Assembly: GCA_002333205.1 (NCBI GenBank)
Contig: DDAD01000047.1
Span: 1 to 24,671 of the forward strand
Direction: 5' to 3'
DNA: 24,671 nt
Origin: Pedobacter sp. UBA2067
GTDB lineage: Bacteria > Bacteroidota > Bacteroidia > Sphingobacteriales > Sphingobacteriaceae
The translations under genes and the position numbers were made by a program. The stretch's first letter is position 1. Each line of letters starts with the position of its first letter. Positions 7,284-15,215 of the stretch are shown here, piece after piece. The notes under the pieces are model-generated. The model did not search any database. It saw nothing but the letters and a program-made list of their open reading frames with translations, and was not told where the DNA came from.

Positions 7284-8405
7284 ATGACAAGTTCTAAAAT
7301 GAAAAAGTTAGCCGGAGGTTTTGCCTTTATTCTCCTTGTTCTAATTGTAGCAGCGGTTCTTCGTGTGAACGATCAAATCGGTCAGCGTTATTCGCATGAG
7401 GAGAATGTCCAGAAGTTTGGACGGCTTTCCTATTATGACTCCAGGCTTAATGAGTTTGTGAGCCCGCAAAGCATCATCTTCGCAAAAAATAAAACTACTG
7501 GAGGCGATCCTGGTTTTCTAAGGTTTTTTATGAAGTCGCCCTATGCACCTCAAAACGAACTTCCCAAGATTAGCCTTAGCAAATCTGATTTCTCTAAACC
7601 ACCGATGGACCTGGCACTGTACTGGTTCGGACATTCCACAGCCTTAATGGAACTCGATGGATATCGAATCCTAATAGATCCTGTTTTAGATAATGCAGGT
7701 CCGCTACCTGGAATCACAAAGCGTTTTTCAGCTGCACCAGTTGAGCGTGAGGATCTTCCATCAATTGATGTTCTGCTGATTACACATGATCATTATGATC
7801 ATCTTGAAGCGAATACGATTAAGCATTTTGCAGCTACGGATACCAGGTTTGTTGTACCATTAGGCGTCGGCGCCCGGCTAAAAGGCTGGGGTGTTCTGCC
7901 CAACCGGATTACTGAACTTGCCTGGCATCAAAGCTTCAACTTTAAAAGTGTCAAAATCACGGCAACTCCGGGCGTCCACTACTCAGGTCGCAGCAATAAG
8001 GACAAAAACAAAACACTTTGGGCATCCTATGTAATCAGCGGAAAAAAGTCAAACCTCTTTTGGAGCGGTGACACCGGATATAGCGAACATTTTAAGCAGA
8101 TCGGAGATAAATATGGTCCTTTTGACATCGCTTTCGTAGAGATTGATGCCTGGAATAATGGCTGGCCAAATACGCACCTTTTCCCGGAACAAGTGGTTCA
8201 GGTTGTATCCGATGTTAATGCCAGATCGCTGTTCCCAATCCACCTGGCAACGTTTGATCTTGCGCTTCATCCATGGAAGGAGTCTATAGAGCTGGTATCG
8301 AATCTTGCTGAAAAATCAAATATGAACATTATAACGCCTGTGATGGGGCAGAAGATCATTCCTGGAGTAACAAAAACCGGGAAGTGGTGGGTGTCTCAAC
8401 GTTAA
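7284..8405 (+). CDS. Membrane-anchored metallo-beta-lactamase-fold hydrolase (RomA/NAPE-PLD-like)
   Basis: The 373-residue protein has an N-terminal hydrophobic anchor (about residues 9-26, possible alternative start at M6) and then a metallo-beta-lactamase domain of the kind found in RomA, UlaG and NAPE-hydrolysing phospholipase D. Visible metal ligands are the THDHYDHL motif (H168, H170, D172, H173), H232 in TPGVHYSGR, D263 in WSGDTGY and H320 in FPIHLATF. WFGHSTALMELDGYRILIDP at 114-133 and the HPWKE motif are typical of the NAPE-PLD-like branch. It probably hydrolyses a phosphodiester or lipid-like substrate at the membrane's outer side; the substrate is unknown. It is convergent with the AraC gene with a 9-bp gap. 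Confidence 0.87.
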   Translation: MTSSKMKKLAGGFAFILLVLIVAAVLRVNDQIGQRYSHEENVQKFGRLSYYDSRLNEFVSPQSIIFAKNKTTGGDPGFLRFFMKSPYAPQNELPKISLSKSDFSKPPMDLALYWFGHSTALMELDGYRILIDPVLDNAGPLPGITKRFSAAPVEREDLPSIDVLLITHDHYDHLEANTIKHFAATDTRFVVPLGVGARLKGWGVLPNRITELAWHQSFNFKSVKITATPGVHYSGRSNKDKNKTLWASYVISGKKSNLFWSGDTGYSEHFKQIGDKYGPFDIAFVEIDAWNNGWPNTHLFPEQVVQVVSDVNARSLFPIHLATFDLALHPWKESIELVSNLAEKSNMNIITPVMGQKIIPGVTKTGKWWVSQR

Positions 8406-8414
8406 AGAATGTTT

Positions 8415-9260
8415 TCAGGCTTTGGAAAACCGCCTTTTAAATTCCATGGGGCCTAATCCTTCGAGTTTATTAAAGAGCTTATTAAAGTAGGACAAGCTTT
8501 GAAACCCAACATCATAACATGCTTCTGTTACCGTTACATCCTTGAGTAACAAGGTTTTTGCCTGATTAATCCTGTATTGGTTAACAAAATCTGTGAAGGT
8601 CATCTTCGTTTGCCGCTTGAAGTAACGGCAGAAAGCAGAGGTACTTAAACCGACACGGGCTGCAACCTCATTTACATCTACATGTTCATAATAGTTGTTG
8701 TGAATATAACCATAGATCGTACCCATCCGCACTTTATCTTTTAAATAGAGACTTATACTCGTATCCTGATCATTCAATAACTCATATTCATCGCTGAGAG
8801 CCAGAAGCTGAAATATCTGGAGAAGCTTAAGTAAACGATCAAAGCGGTTCATACCCTCCATTGCTTTCAGCATCTGCCCGGCAGTGGCCTTAACGCTTCC
8901 TTTAAAGACGATACCGTACCTGGCTTTTTTAAAAAGCTGTTCAATGGAAGCAAGTTCAGCAGCACCACTAAGCACGTCGGCAGGGAAATGCTCCTTCATC
9001 TGAACCACGATTTGCCGGTATTCCGACGTTAGACCATAATCGAAGTTTAAGTGAGGAACATTAGGTCCAATCATGACCAGGTCACTATCCATGAAGCTGG
9101 ATATATGCTGCCCCACATGCCTGATGCCAGTTAGGCCTTCTATGAATATCAGCTCAACTTCTGGATGGTAGTGCCAGTAAAAATAATCTCTTAAGCTCGG
9201 TGAAAACAGCTTAAAGGATTTCCCCGCATCAATAATTACTTGCTCCTTTTGAATTTGCAC
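8415..9260 (-). CDS. AraC-family regulator with N-terminal cupin domain
   Basis: The 281-residue protein begins with a GTG (an in-frame stop lies five codons upstream and there is no ATG until residue 57). The N-terminal half is a cupin-like sensor (YWHYHPEVELIFIEG, then GPNVPHLNFDYG), common in regulators that sense small organic ligands. The C-terminal ~95 residues hold two helix-turn-helix units: VNEVAARVGLSTSAFCRYFK and VTEACYDVGFQSLSYFNKLF, ending PMEFKRRF. It is transcribed away from the PhyH-like gene, and the shared spacer carries a 21-bp-phased direct repeat, so the dioxygenase gene is its most likely target. Confidence 0.92.
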   Translation of the reverse strand: MQIQKEQVIIDAGKSFKLFSPSLRDYFYWHYHPEVELIFIEGLTGIRHVGQHISSFMDSDLVMIGPNVPHLNFDYGLTSEYRQIVVQMKEHFPADVLSGAAELASIEQLFKKARYGIVFKGSVKATAGQMLKAMEGMNRFDRLLKLLQIFQLLALSDEYELLNDQDTSISLYLKDKVRMGTIYGYIHNNYYEHVDVNEVAARVGLSTSAFCRYFKRQTKMTFTDFVNQYRINQAKTLLLKDVTVTEACYDVGFQSLSYFNKLFNKLEGLGPMEFKRRFSKA

Positions 9261-9281
9261 GGTTGCTTGAGGTTATCTGTT

Positions 9282-9312
9282 TAAAGATAGCAGTTTTTTG
9301 ATAATGGTCAAT
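9282..9312 (-). promoter_or_regulatory. Promoter of the cupin-AraC regulator
   Basis: On the minus strand ATTG (plus-strand 9309-9312) is followed after 19 nt by TATCTTTA (plus-strand 9282-9289), close to the Bacteroidota consensus. The predicted leader is about 15 nt. Confidence 0.5.
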
Positions 9313-9313
9313 G

Positions 9314-9360
9314 TAGAGCAAAAAGTTGCCAGTATAGAGAAAATCAGGCCTCCAAGCCTG
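9314..9360 (+). promoter_or_regulatory. Predicted AraC site: phased direct repeat plus inverted repeat
   Basis: TAGAG followed by an A-rich stretch and GCC occurs at 9314-9330 and 9335-9350, a 21-bp period that would place two AraC half-sites on one DNA face. It is followed by the inverted repeat CAGGC-CTCCAA-GCCTG (9345-9360). The cluster lies just upstream of the likely -7 box of the dioxygenase gene, the usual place for an activator. Confidence 0.5.
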
Positions 9361-9363
9361 TAG

Positions 9364-9371
9364 CACCTTTG
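9364..9371 (+). promoter_or_regulatory. Likely -7 box of the PhyH-like gene
   Basis: CACCTTTG differs from TAnnTTTG by one base and lies 25 nt before the start codon. No TTTG lies 19 nt upstream; that position is taken by the inverted repeat, as expected for an activator-dependent promoter. Confidence 0.4.
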
Positions 9372-9396
9372 TATAGTCAACCAACATATAAAACTT

Positions 9397-10365
9397 ATGG
9401 AAAGAGAAACTATGATGCCTGGACCTGGCGTTGACACCGCGCACAAAGACATTCCTGGTAACCCATCGACAGCAACCAGCAGCAAGATCAAATTGAATGA
9501 CCGGAGCAATGGCAAACCTTTGAAAGTATTGTCTGAGGAGGATTGGAAATTTTGGATCGAGAACGGCTATGTCGTTATTAAACATGCCATTTCCATAGAA
9601 CAGGCACAAAAGACGGCTGACTTTTTATGGGAATATGAGCATAAGGATCCAAATGACCCTGAAACCTGGTATAAAGTTCCTTCAGCGAAAATGCAAATGA
9701 CGGAACTGAATAATACCGGTATGGTGGAGGTCTATAACAATCAGCTGTTATGGGATAACCGGCAGCAGGAGCGGGTTCATGATGCATTTACGGATATATG
9801 GGGCACAGAAAAACTCTGGGTAACCATAGATCGGGCGAACCTCAACTTTCCAATCCGCCCCGGACATGAATACAAAGGTTTTATTCACTGGGATTATGAT
9901 CCCGAAACAAAGCCGCAGAATGTGCAGGGGGTGTTGGCACTGGCCGATCAGACCGATGAAAACATGGGGGGCTTTCAGTGTATTCCGGAACTGTTTCAGA
10001 CCTACGATACCTGGAAATTAACGCAACCAACCGACCGTGATCGCTTTAAGCCCGATACTTCCGGTTTTACACCAACGAAAGTGAAATTGGAAGCTGGCGA
10101 TCTGCTGATATTTAACAGTACACAGCCACATGGCATCAGAGCCAATAACAGCGTAGATAAGGTGCGGATTGCACAGTACATCTCGATGATGCCTGCAGAT
10201 GAAGATAACGAGGCTATGCGTGAATGGCGTATTAACTCCTGGCAAGCACGCCTTGCTCCTGAAGGCTATGCATTCCCCGGGGATCCGGCTCGTCGGGAAC
10301 TCAACTATCCTATTGCTGAACTTTCAGCCTTAGGTAAAAAGTTGCTTGGCCTGGAGTATTGGTGA
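9397..10365 (+). CDS. Phytanoyl-CoA dioxygenase (PhyH)-like Fe(II)/2-oxoglutarate oxygenase
   Basis: The 322-residue protein has the double-stranded beta-helix of the PhyH superfamily. Iron ligands are visible as H164 and D166 in FIHWDYD and H245 in TQPHGIRANNS, and R257 in KVRIAQY fits the 2-oxoglutarate anchor. The N-terminal part (EEDWKFWIENGYVVIKHAIS) is the usual entry helix and strand. It should hydroxylate a small substrate using O2 and 2-oxoglutarate in the cytoplasm; the substrate is unknown and the true phytanoyl-CoA role is unlikely in a bacterium. The first ~35 residues are low in structure; M6 or M7 could also be the start. It is paired with a divergent cupin-AraC regulator and convergent with the next gene. 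Confidence 0.88.
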   Translation: MERETMMPGPGVDTAHKDIPGNPSTATSSKIKLNDRSNGKPLKVLSEEDWKFWIENGYVVIKHAISIEQAQKTADFLWEYEHKDPNDPETWYKVPSAKMQMTELNNTGMVEVYNNQLLWDNRQQERVHDAFTDIWGTEKLWVTIDRANLNFPIRPGHEYKGFIHWDYDPETKPQNVQGVLALADQTDENMGGFQCIPELFQTYDTWKLTQPTDRDRFKPDTSGFTPTKVKLEAGDLLIFNSTQPHGIRANNSVDKVRIAQYISMMPADEDNEAMREWRINSWQARLAPEGYAFPGDPARRELNYPIAELSALGKKLLGLEYW

Positions 10366-10378
10366 GTTGTTTTCCAGT

Positions 10379-11371
10379 TTATACCTTGCTGCGCAGCATC
10401 TTTGGGGAGTATCCTTGCGCCTGCTTGAATGCTACACTAAAGTTTGATATGCTGCTATAACCGGACAGATTGGCAATGTGCTGTATTGGAAAACTTGTAT
10501 TCAACAATAGTTCACGTGCCATTTGCATCCGGGTTTCCTGGAGGTAATTGAAAACCGTTGTGCCGAAAAGTGTTTTGAAGCCGCTTTTTAGCTTCGTTTG
10601 ATTAATTCCAACTGCCCGAGCGAGCTCAACAATCGTATAGGGCTTCTTCAGATTTTCCTGGATCAATGTTGCCGCATACCTGATTCTTTCCTCATCAGAA
10701 TCCGTCAACCGCACAGTCCGTTCATCTAAGCCTGAGCATTCATGAACAAAGGCCAGTAATTCTAATACTTTCGACTCTAAATAGATCTTTTTAGTCAGCC
10801 CTTCAAAAGCACAATTCCTGATTGCATAAATGGTACTGTATATTTTGGGGTTTACCTTTATATCGCCTCTGGACAATTTAGCACTGGTATTTAAATTGAT
10901 TTTACTCAGGAAAAGGTCCATGACCTTGCTTTCTCCTGCATAGGCAGTCAATAGCGAAATCGGCAGGTGAACATCAAAGGTCTCATAAACCATACCTTTG
11001 CCGAAGGAAATTTTTGCCTTATTCTCATCGGGAGAGAGGTAGGTGATGTTGCCGGACATCGCCGGAGTAGTTAAATTCTTGATTGCTTTGTTCTGAAAAA
11101 AGATGTCTGTCTCTGAAAGGTTAAAATGCATTTCCAATAAATGCGAGTCGCCTTTTCCGAAAATGCTGATGTCTTCGTTGAATTCATATCTTCCTTGTAG
11201 TACCGTCAGATTGTCTTTTATTGCACATTCCTTATAGCTGATCTCTCCTTTAGGAGTTCGTAAATACATGCATTCCGGGTCGACAACGCCCGATGAAGAT
11301 TCCTTATTTTCCTGAACATTGGTTGATGCAAGAAACTCGCTAAAGTCGCTACCCTGAAATATATAACTCAT
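10379..11371 (-). CDS. PchR-like AraC-family regulator of siderophore uptake
   Basis: The 330-residue protein has a variable N-terminal sensing part and a C-terminal AraC DNA-binding domain of the PchR/YbtA type. Diagnostic stretches are KIYLESKVLELLA, then VGINQTKLKSGFKTLFGTTV, FNYLQETRMQMARELLL and IANLSGYSSISNFSVAFKQ, ending YSPKMLR. PchR-like regulators activate TonB receptor genes when the matching ferric siderophore is present, often with autorepression. Here the gene is divergent from exactly such a receptor, and the 112-bp spacer has an inverted repeat at the expected activator position. The ligand cannot be identified. Confidence 0.9.
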   Translation of the reverse strand: MSYIFQGSDFSEFLASTNVQENKESSSGVVDPECMYLRTPKGEISYKECAIKDNLTVLQGRYEFNEDISIFGKGDSHLLEMHFNLSETDIFFQNKAIKNLTTPAMSGNITYLSPDENKAKISFGKGMVYETFDVHLPISLLTAYAGESKVMDLFLSKINLNTSAKLSRGDIKVNPKIYSTIYAIRNCAFEGLTKKIYLESKVLELLAFVHECSGLDERTVRLTDSDEERIRYAATLIQENLKKPYTIVELARAVGINQTKLKSGFKTLFGTTVFNYLQETRMQMARELLLNTSFPIQHIANLSGYSSISNFSVAFKQAQGYSPKMLRSKV

Positions 11372-11400
11372 AATAAACTTCTATTCTCATAACTAATACT

Positions 11401-11422
11401 TCCGTATTCATAAATCTACGGA
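11401..11422. promoter_or_regulatory. Predicted PchR-like operator (TCCGTA-N10-TACGGA)
   Basis: Perfect six-base arms with a 10-bp spacer lie in the spacer between the regulator and the receptor gene. The centre lies about 37 bp upstream of the predicted receptor transcription start, where a -33 element would be. The spacer also contains a minus-strand TAGATTTA (plus-strand 11411-11418) that could be the regulator's own -7 box, which would give autoregulation. Confidence 0.5.
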
Positions 11423-11434
11423 TAGCAAAAGAAA

Positions 11435-11442
11435 TACATTTG
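11435..11442 (+). promoter_or_regulatory. -7 box of the TonB receptor operon
   Basis: TACATTTG is an exact match to TAnnTTTG, 41 nt before the GTG start codon. No TTTG is present 19 nt upstream, consistent with an activator-dependent promoter. Confidence 0.55.
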
Positions 11443-11483
11443 CAGTCACAAACATAATTTATAATTAGTTTAAATAAAGAATT

Positions 11484-13862
11484 GTGATAAGAATACTACT
11501 TACTTGCTGTTTGCTGATTTTGAGTCTGTTCGGCACGGCATGTCCGGTGTATATTTCTATAAAGAATGCGAAAGGAGAAGCCGTGCCGAATGTTACGGTG
11601 GTGTTTGATGGCGTTGAAAAAGGCCTGACAGACCAGGCTGGGAAACTAACTGTTGAGCTGAAGGACGGGGTTCATACCTTACAATTGCGTAATAATGTGC
11701 TTTTGGTAAAACACTCCGAATTAACGGTTGACTGTAATAAGCAGAATCGTTTCGATTTCGAACTGACAAGCCTGGAAAGTGCTACGATTGGCCTCGACGA
11801 AGTGACAATCAAAGCTGTCGTTGCAAAAGAATTGATTGAAGAATCTCCTTTTTCAGTACAGGTTATTGATTTGAAGAAGTCCCACGACAAAGGGGGGGAT
11901 GTTGGCGAAGTGATGAACCGGGCATCGGGTGTACGTTTGCGCAGCGACGGTGGCCTGGGCTCACAAGTTCAGGTGAACCTGGGTGGACTTCAGGGTAAAG
12001 CTGTAAGGCTTTTCAAGGATGGGGTGCCGGTTGAACTGTTTGGGCATGGCTTTAGTCTTGGAACCATCCCGGCAAATATGCTTGAACGGGTAGAGATTTA
12101 TAAAGGGGTAATGCCGCTATACCTGGCATCTGATGCACTAGGCGGTGGTGTAAATCTGGTATCGCGTAAAGACAACAAAAATCTTGCAGAGCTTTCGTAC
12201 GAAGCAGGATCATTCCATACCCACCGGGCAACTTTAAACGCCTTGTGGAGGAATAAAGATAAAAAATGGTACTTAGGGACCAACAGTTCATTCAACTACT
12301 CCGCTAACGACTACAAGGTTAATGCACCTCAAAATACAAGTCCTGTAAGTTTTAAAGATGTCAGGCGTTTTCATGATGCTACCAGGACCTATTATGCTGA
12401 AGCGTATGCCGGCATTCAGAACAGAAACTGGGTTGATGATCTGCGATTTACCTTAATTGCCTCGAGCTTCTACAAGGAGATTCAGCACGATGCGCAGATG
12501 GATAAAGTATATGGCGAGGCCTTTTCTAAAGAAAAGAACTATACCGGTTTGCTCAATTATAGTAAACGTTTCCTTCATGATCGGCTGAACGTAAATGCCA
12601 TCGCTACCTATAGCCTGTTTAACACGAAGTTTGTTGATACCGCTACAGTTCGCTATAACTGGGCCGGGCAGATTATTGGGCGAAATCTGCGCGCTGGTGA
12701 GATTAACCTCGGGAATGATCAACGGATAGACTATAAGTTCTTTTCATCCCGCATGAACTTATCCTATGATCTTTCGGATCGACATGCCTTAGACTTTAGT
12801 GAGTTGTACTATCAGCAGCATAGAAACGGCCGTGATCCACTGGGTGCAATATCGGCGATCGAGAATATCGATGTGCTTACCATACCTGCAAGTTATCGCA
12901 AGAACAACATTGCCCTGGGATTACGTTCCAACTGGCTAAATCAGTCGCTTGAAAGCATTGTTGCACTAAAACACTATAGTTTTCAATCCAGAGGATATAC
13001 CACCGATAATTTCGGAATGGGCTATCAGTCATCCGGAGATGGCCAGAACCTTGGCTATATGGCAGGATTGCGTTGGAAAAGCGGTAATTATCTGATAAAA
13101 TCTTCCTATGAGTTTGCGACACGCTTACCTGATGAGTATGAGATTTTTGGTGATGCCCGGCTGATCAAGGAAAACATGGACTTAAAGCCGGAACGTAGCC
13201 ACAATGTAAATCTAAACGCACAGTACCAAGCCGTAAATGGCGATAAAAATCTTACACTTTCTGCCGGACTCTTCTACCGGAAAGTACAGGATATCATTTT
13301 CCTTCAGCTTGACATCCCGTTCAGCCGCTACATTAACTACGAACGCGCAGCGGTTAAAGGTGCTGAACTGGAAGCGAACTATGCGCCATCTAAGCGCTTT
13401 GATTTTGGAGCAAACGTGACTTACCAGGACATCCGCAGAATTGATATTAAAGAAGCGATGTTCAAGAATCTGGAAGGATCCAGGGTTCCGAACATTCCCT
13501 TCTTCTTTGGTAATTTTTGGTTGAGCAGCTATTTCAGAGATGTGGTAGAAAAAGGCGACCGAGTGGAATTTAACTGGAATGGAAGTTATACACACCGTTT
13601 TTTCCTTTATGCTATTCCGAAATCGCAGGAACCTGGATTATTTGAGAAGGATGGCAACATTCAAACCTCATTGATCATTCCCCGTGATGGACGGCTGGGG
13701 CAGCTTTCCAATAATGTGGGATTGTATTACCATTTCGCCAAACCGAAACTTACCCTTGCTGCGGAGTGCAGGAATATAGGGGATGTGAAACTATATGACA
13801 ACTTCAATGTGCAAAAGCCCGGCCGCGCTTTTTATGTCAAGCTACTATACCAGTTCTTATAA
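11484..13862 (+). CDS. TonB-dependent outer-membrane receptor, XusA-like
   Basis: The 792-residue protein has a signal peptide (1-19), a carboxypeptidase-regulatory-like beta domain (about 20-96), a plug domain (about 115-228, with VGEVMNRASGVRLRSDGG and LERVEIYKGVMPLYLASDALGG) and a 22-strand barrel ending in aromatic FYVKLLYQFL. This is the siderophore type of TonB receptor, not the much longer SusC type. It starts with GTG: a stop lies three codons upstream and no ATG is available. It should import a ferric siderophore across the outer membrane using TonB energy. The next gene, 23 nt downstream, encodes a DUF4374 lipoprotein, matching the XusA-XusB order of Bacteroides thetaiotaomicron. 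Substrate is not determinable here. Confidence 0.9.
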   Translation: MIRILLTCCLLILSLFGTACPVYISIKNAKGEAVPNVTVVFDGVEKGLTDQAGKLTVELKDGVHTLQLRNNVLLVKHSELTVDCNKQNRFDFELTSLESATIGLDEVTIKAVVAKELIEESPFSVQVIDLKKSHDKGGDVGEVMNRASGVRLRSDGGLGSQVQVNLGGLQGKAVRLFKDGVPVELFGHGFSLGTIPANMLERVEIYKGVMPLYLASDALGGGVNLVSRKDNKNLAELSYEAGSFHTHRATLNALWRNKDKKWYLGTNSSFNYSANDYKVNAPQNTSPVSFKDVRRFHDATRTYYAEAYAGIQNRNWVDDLRFTLIASSFYKEIQHDAQMDKVYGEAFSKEKNYTGLLNYSKRFLHDRLNVNAIATYSLFNTKFVDTATVRYNWAGQIIGRNLRAGEINLGNDQRIDYKFFSSRMNLSYDLSDRHALDFSELYYQQHRNGRDPLGAISAIENIDVLTIPASYRKNNIALGLRSNWLNQSLESIVALKHYSFQSRGYTTDNFGMGYQSSGDGQNLGYMAGLRWKSGNYLIKSSYEFATRLPDEYEIFGDARLIKENMDLKPERSHNVNLNAQYQAVNGDKNLTLSAGLFYRKVQDIIFLQLDIPFSRYINYERAAVKGAELEANYAPSKRFDFGANVTYQDIRRIDIKEAMFKNLEGSRVPNIPFFFGNFWLSSYFRDVVEKGDRVEFNWNGSYTHRFFLYAIPKSQEPGLFEKDGNIQTSLIIPRDGRLGQLSNNVGLYYHFAKPKLTLAAECRNIGDVKLYDNFNVQKPGRAFYVKLLYQFL

Positions 13863-13885
13863 TTAATCGATTTTAAATTTTAAAC

Positions 13886-15133
13886 ATGAAACTAAACAAA
13901 CTTTACGCAACAATTTTCAGCCTTTGTGCAGTGCTATTTCTGGGCTCATGTAGCAAGAGCGATACGCCAGAACCAACTTTGGTAGACAATGATTTGCCAA
14001 AAAATGAAACCTGGATTATCTACAACGCCAATGCAAATTGGAGTGGTGGTATCTATGCGCTGAAAGATAATAAGGCAAGAGAAATTAGTCTTAATGATAT
14101 TCCTTTTTACCAGGTGAGCAGCTCCCTGGGTGGTAGAGTATTGGGAAACACCCTTTATAAGGTAAATAGTGCCTCGAACGCACAAGGTATACTGAAGCTC
14201 AACCTTAAAGATGGTAAGGTGGTTGAAGATAAGTTCCTGCCCTCACTTTCTACAGCTTACATCTCCAACTACCTTGTGGTAAGCCCAACTGAAGGTTATT
14301 ACTGGGATGATGTTAGAGGTGGATTGAAGGTTCAGAAGTTTAACCCAACGACAATGGAACGTACTGGCGAAATCGACTTCAGTTCATTGTCTGAAGGCCT
14401 TCCAAATGAATCTGCTGGTCAGCTGATTCTGGCTAAACGTGATGATAAACTATACGTTGATCTATTGTTGGGCACAAAGTTGCCGGGCGATTGGCAAGTG
14501 GCACCAAAAAATAAAGAGGTTGCAATCGCGGTTTATGATTTAACCAATAACAAAATTGTAAATGTTACCAAGTTTGCTGGCACGACTAACCTCGGTGTAT
14601 TTATCGACCATGTATTATGGAGCATCGATGAAAAAACAAAAGACCTTTACTTTGTTGCGGTGGGTGATATGAAAAGACAGCCTACCGATTATACATCTAA
14701 AATTTTGCGTATCAAAGCTGGAGAAACACAGTTTGACCAAAACTTTTCTATCGACATCAAATCCTACCAGTACCCTGCAGAGTTTAACAGACTGTTCGTT
14801 TACGACAGCAAAATCTACACGACGGTTCCATCACGTGCCGTTTCATACTATGGTGGTGCACAGCATGGCGTGAGTTACAGAAGCGATGTTTGGTATTGGA
14901 CAGAGATTGATGCAACCACTAAAAAAGCCAATAGGCTTGAGATTCCTGCCGATAGTTTCTATGGTACCCAAAACCCTTTCCTTCATAATGGAGAAATCTA
15001 TTTCTTGTCTAACAACACTACTGAGGGTTACTCTGGTGTGAATCAATATAATCCTGTTACCGGTCAGATCAAAGAAACCTTCCATCTGAAAGGTAGTGGC
15101 AGGTTAAATGGATTTAACATCATTACCGAATAA
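13886..15133 (+). CDS. DUF4374-type surface lipoprotein, XusB-like siderophore binder
   Basis: The 415-residue protein has a lipoprotein signal peptide with lipobox LGSC (C22), followed by an SKSDTPEP linker with acidic residues that may favour surface export. The mature part looks like a beta-propeller: repeated short strands such as TWIIYNANANWSGGIYALKD, GILKLNLKDGKVVEDKFL, SKILRIKAGET and VNQYNPVTGQIKETFHLKG. DUF4374 proteins are encoded next to TonB receptors. The characterised member, XusB, binds enterobactin-type xenosiderophores at the cell surface and passes them to XusA. Family assignment rests on pattern recognition and gene order. A strong terminator follows the stop codon. Confidence 0.78.
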   Translation: MKLNKLYATIFSLCAVLFLGSCSKSDTPEPTLVDNDLPKNETWIIYNANANWSGGIYALKDNKAREISLNDIPFYQVSSSLGGRVLGNTLYKVNSASNAQGILKLNLKDGKVVEDKFLPSLSTAYISNYLVVSPTEGYYWDDVRGGLKVQKFNPTTMERTGEIDFSSLSEGLPNESAGQLILAKRDDKLYVDLLLGTKLPGDWQVAPKNKEVAIAVYDLTNNKIVNVTKFAGTTNLGVFIDHVLWSIDEKTKDLYFVAVGDMKRQPTDYTSKILRIKAGETQFDQNFSIDIKSYQYPAEFNRLFVYDSKIYTTVPSRAVSYYGGAQHGVSYRSDVWYWTEIDATTKKANRLEIPADSFYGTQNPFLHNGEIYFLSNNTTEGYSGVNQYNPVTGQIKETFHLKGSGRLNGFNIITE

Positions 15134-15157
15134 CAGCAAAAAACAAGCAATTAAAAG

Positions 15158-15195
15158 GCAGGCGCTATCTGTAAAATGATGGCGCCTGCATTTTT
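15158..15195 (+). terminator. Intrinsic terminator inside the uptake operon
   Basis: GCAGGCGC (15158-15165) pairs perfectly with GCGCCTGC (15182-15189). The stem can extend over UAUC/GAUG with one U-G pair, leaving an eight-base loop, and is followed by A and five Ts (15191-15195). It lies in the 82-bp gap between the lipoprotein and PepSY genes, so it would reduce expression of the downstream genes relative to the receptor and lipoprotein. Confidence 0.85.
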
Positions 15196-15215
15196 AACAA
15201 TTAAGAATTGAATAA

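Noticed and set aside
13212..13595. Minus-strand 127-codon frame within the TonB receptor
   Set aside because: Antisense shadow of the barrel-coding region, with no recognisable protein features.
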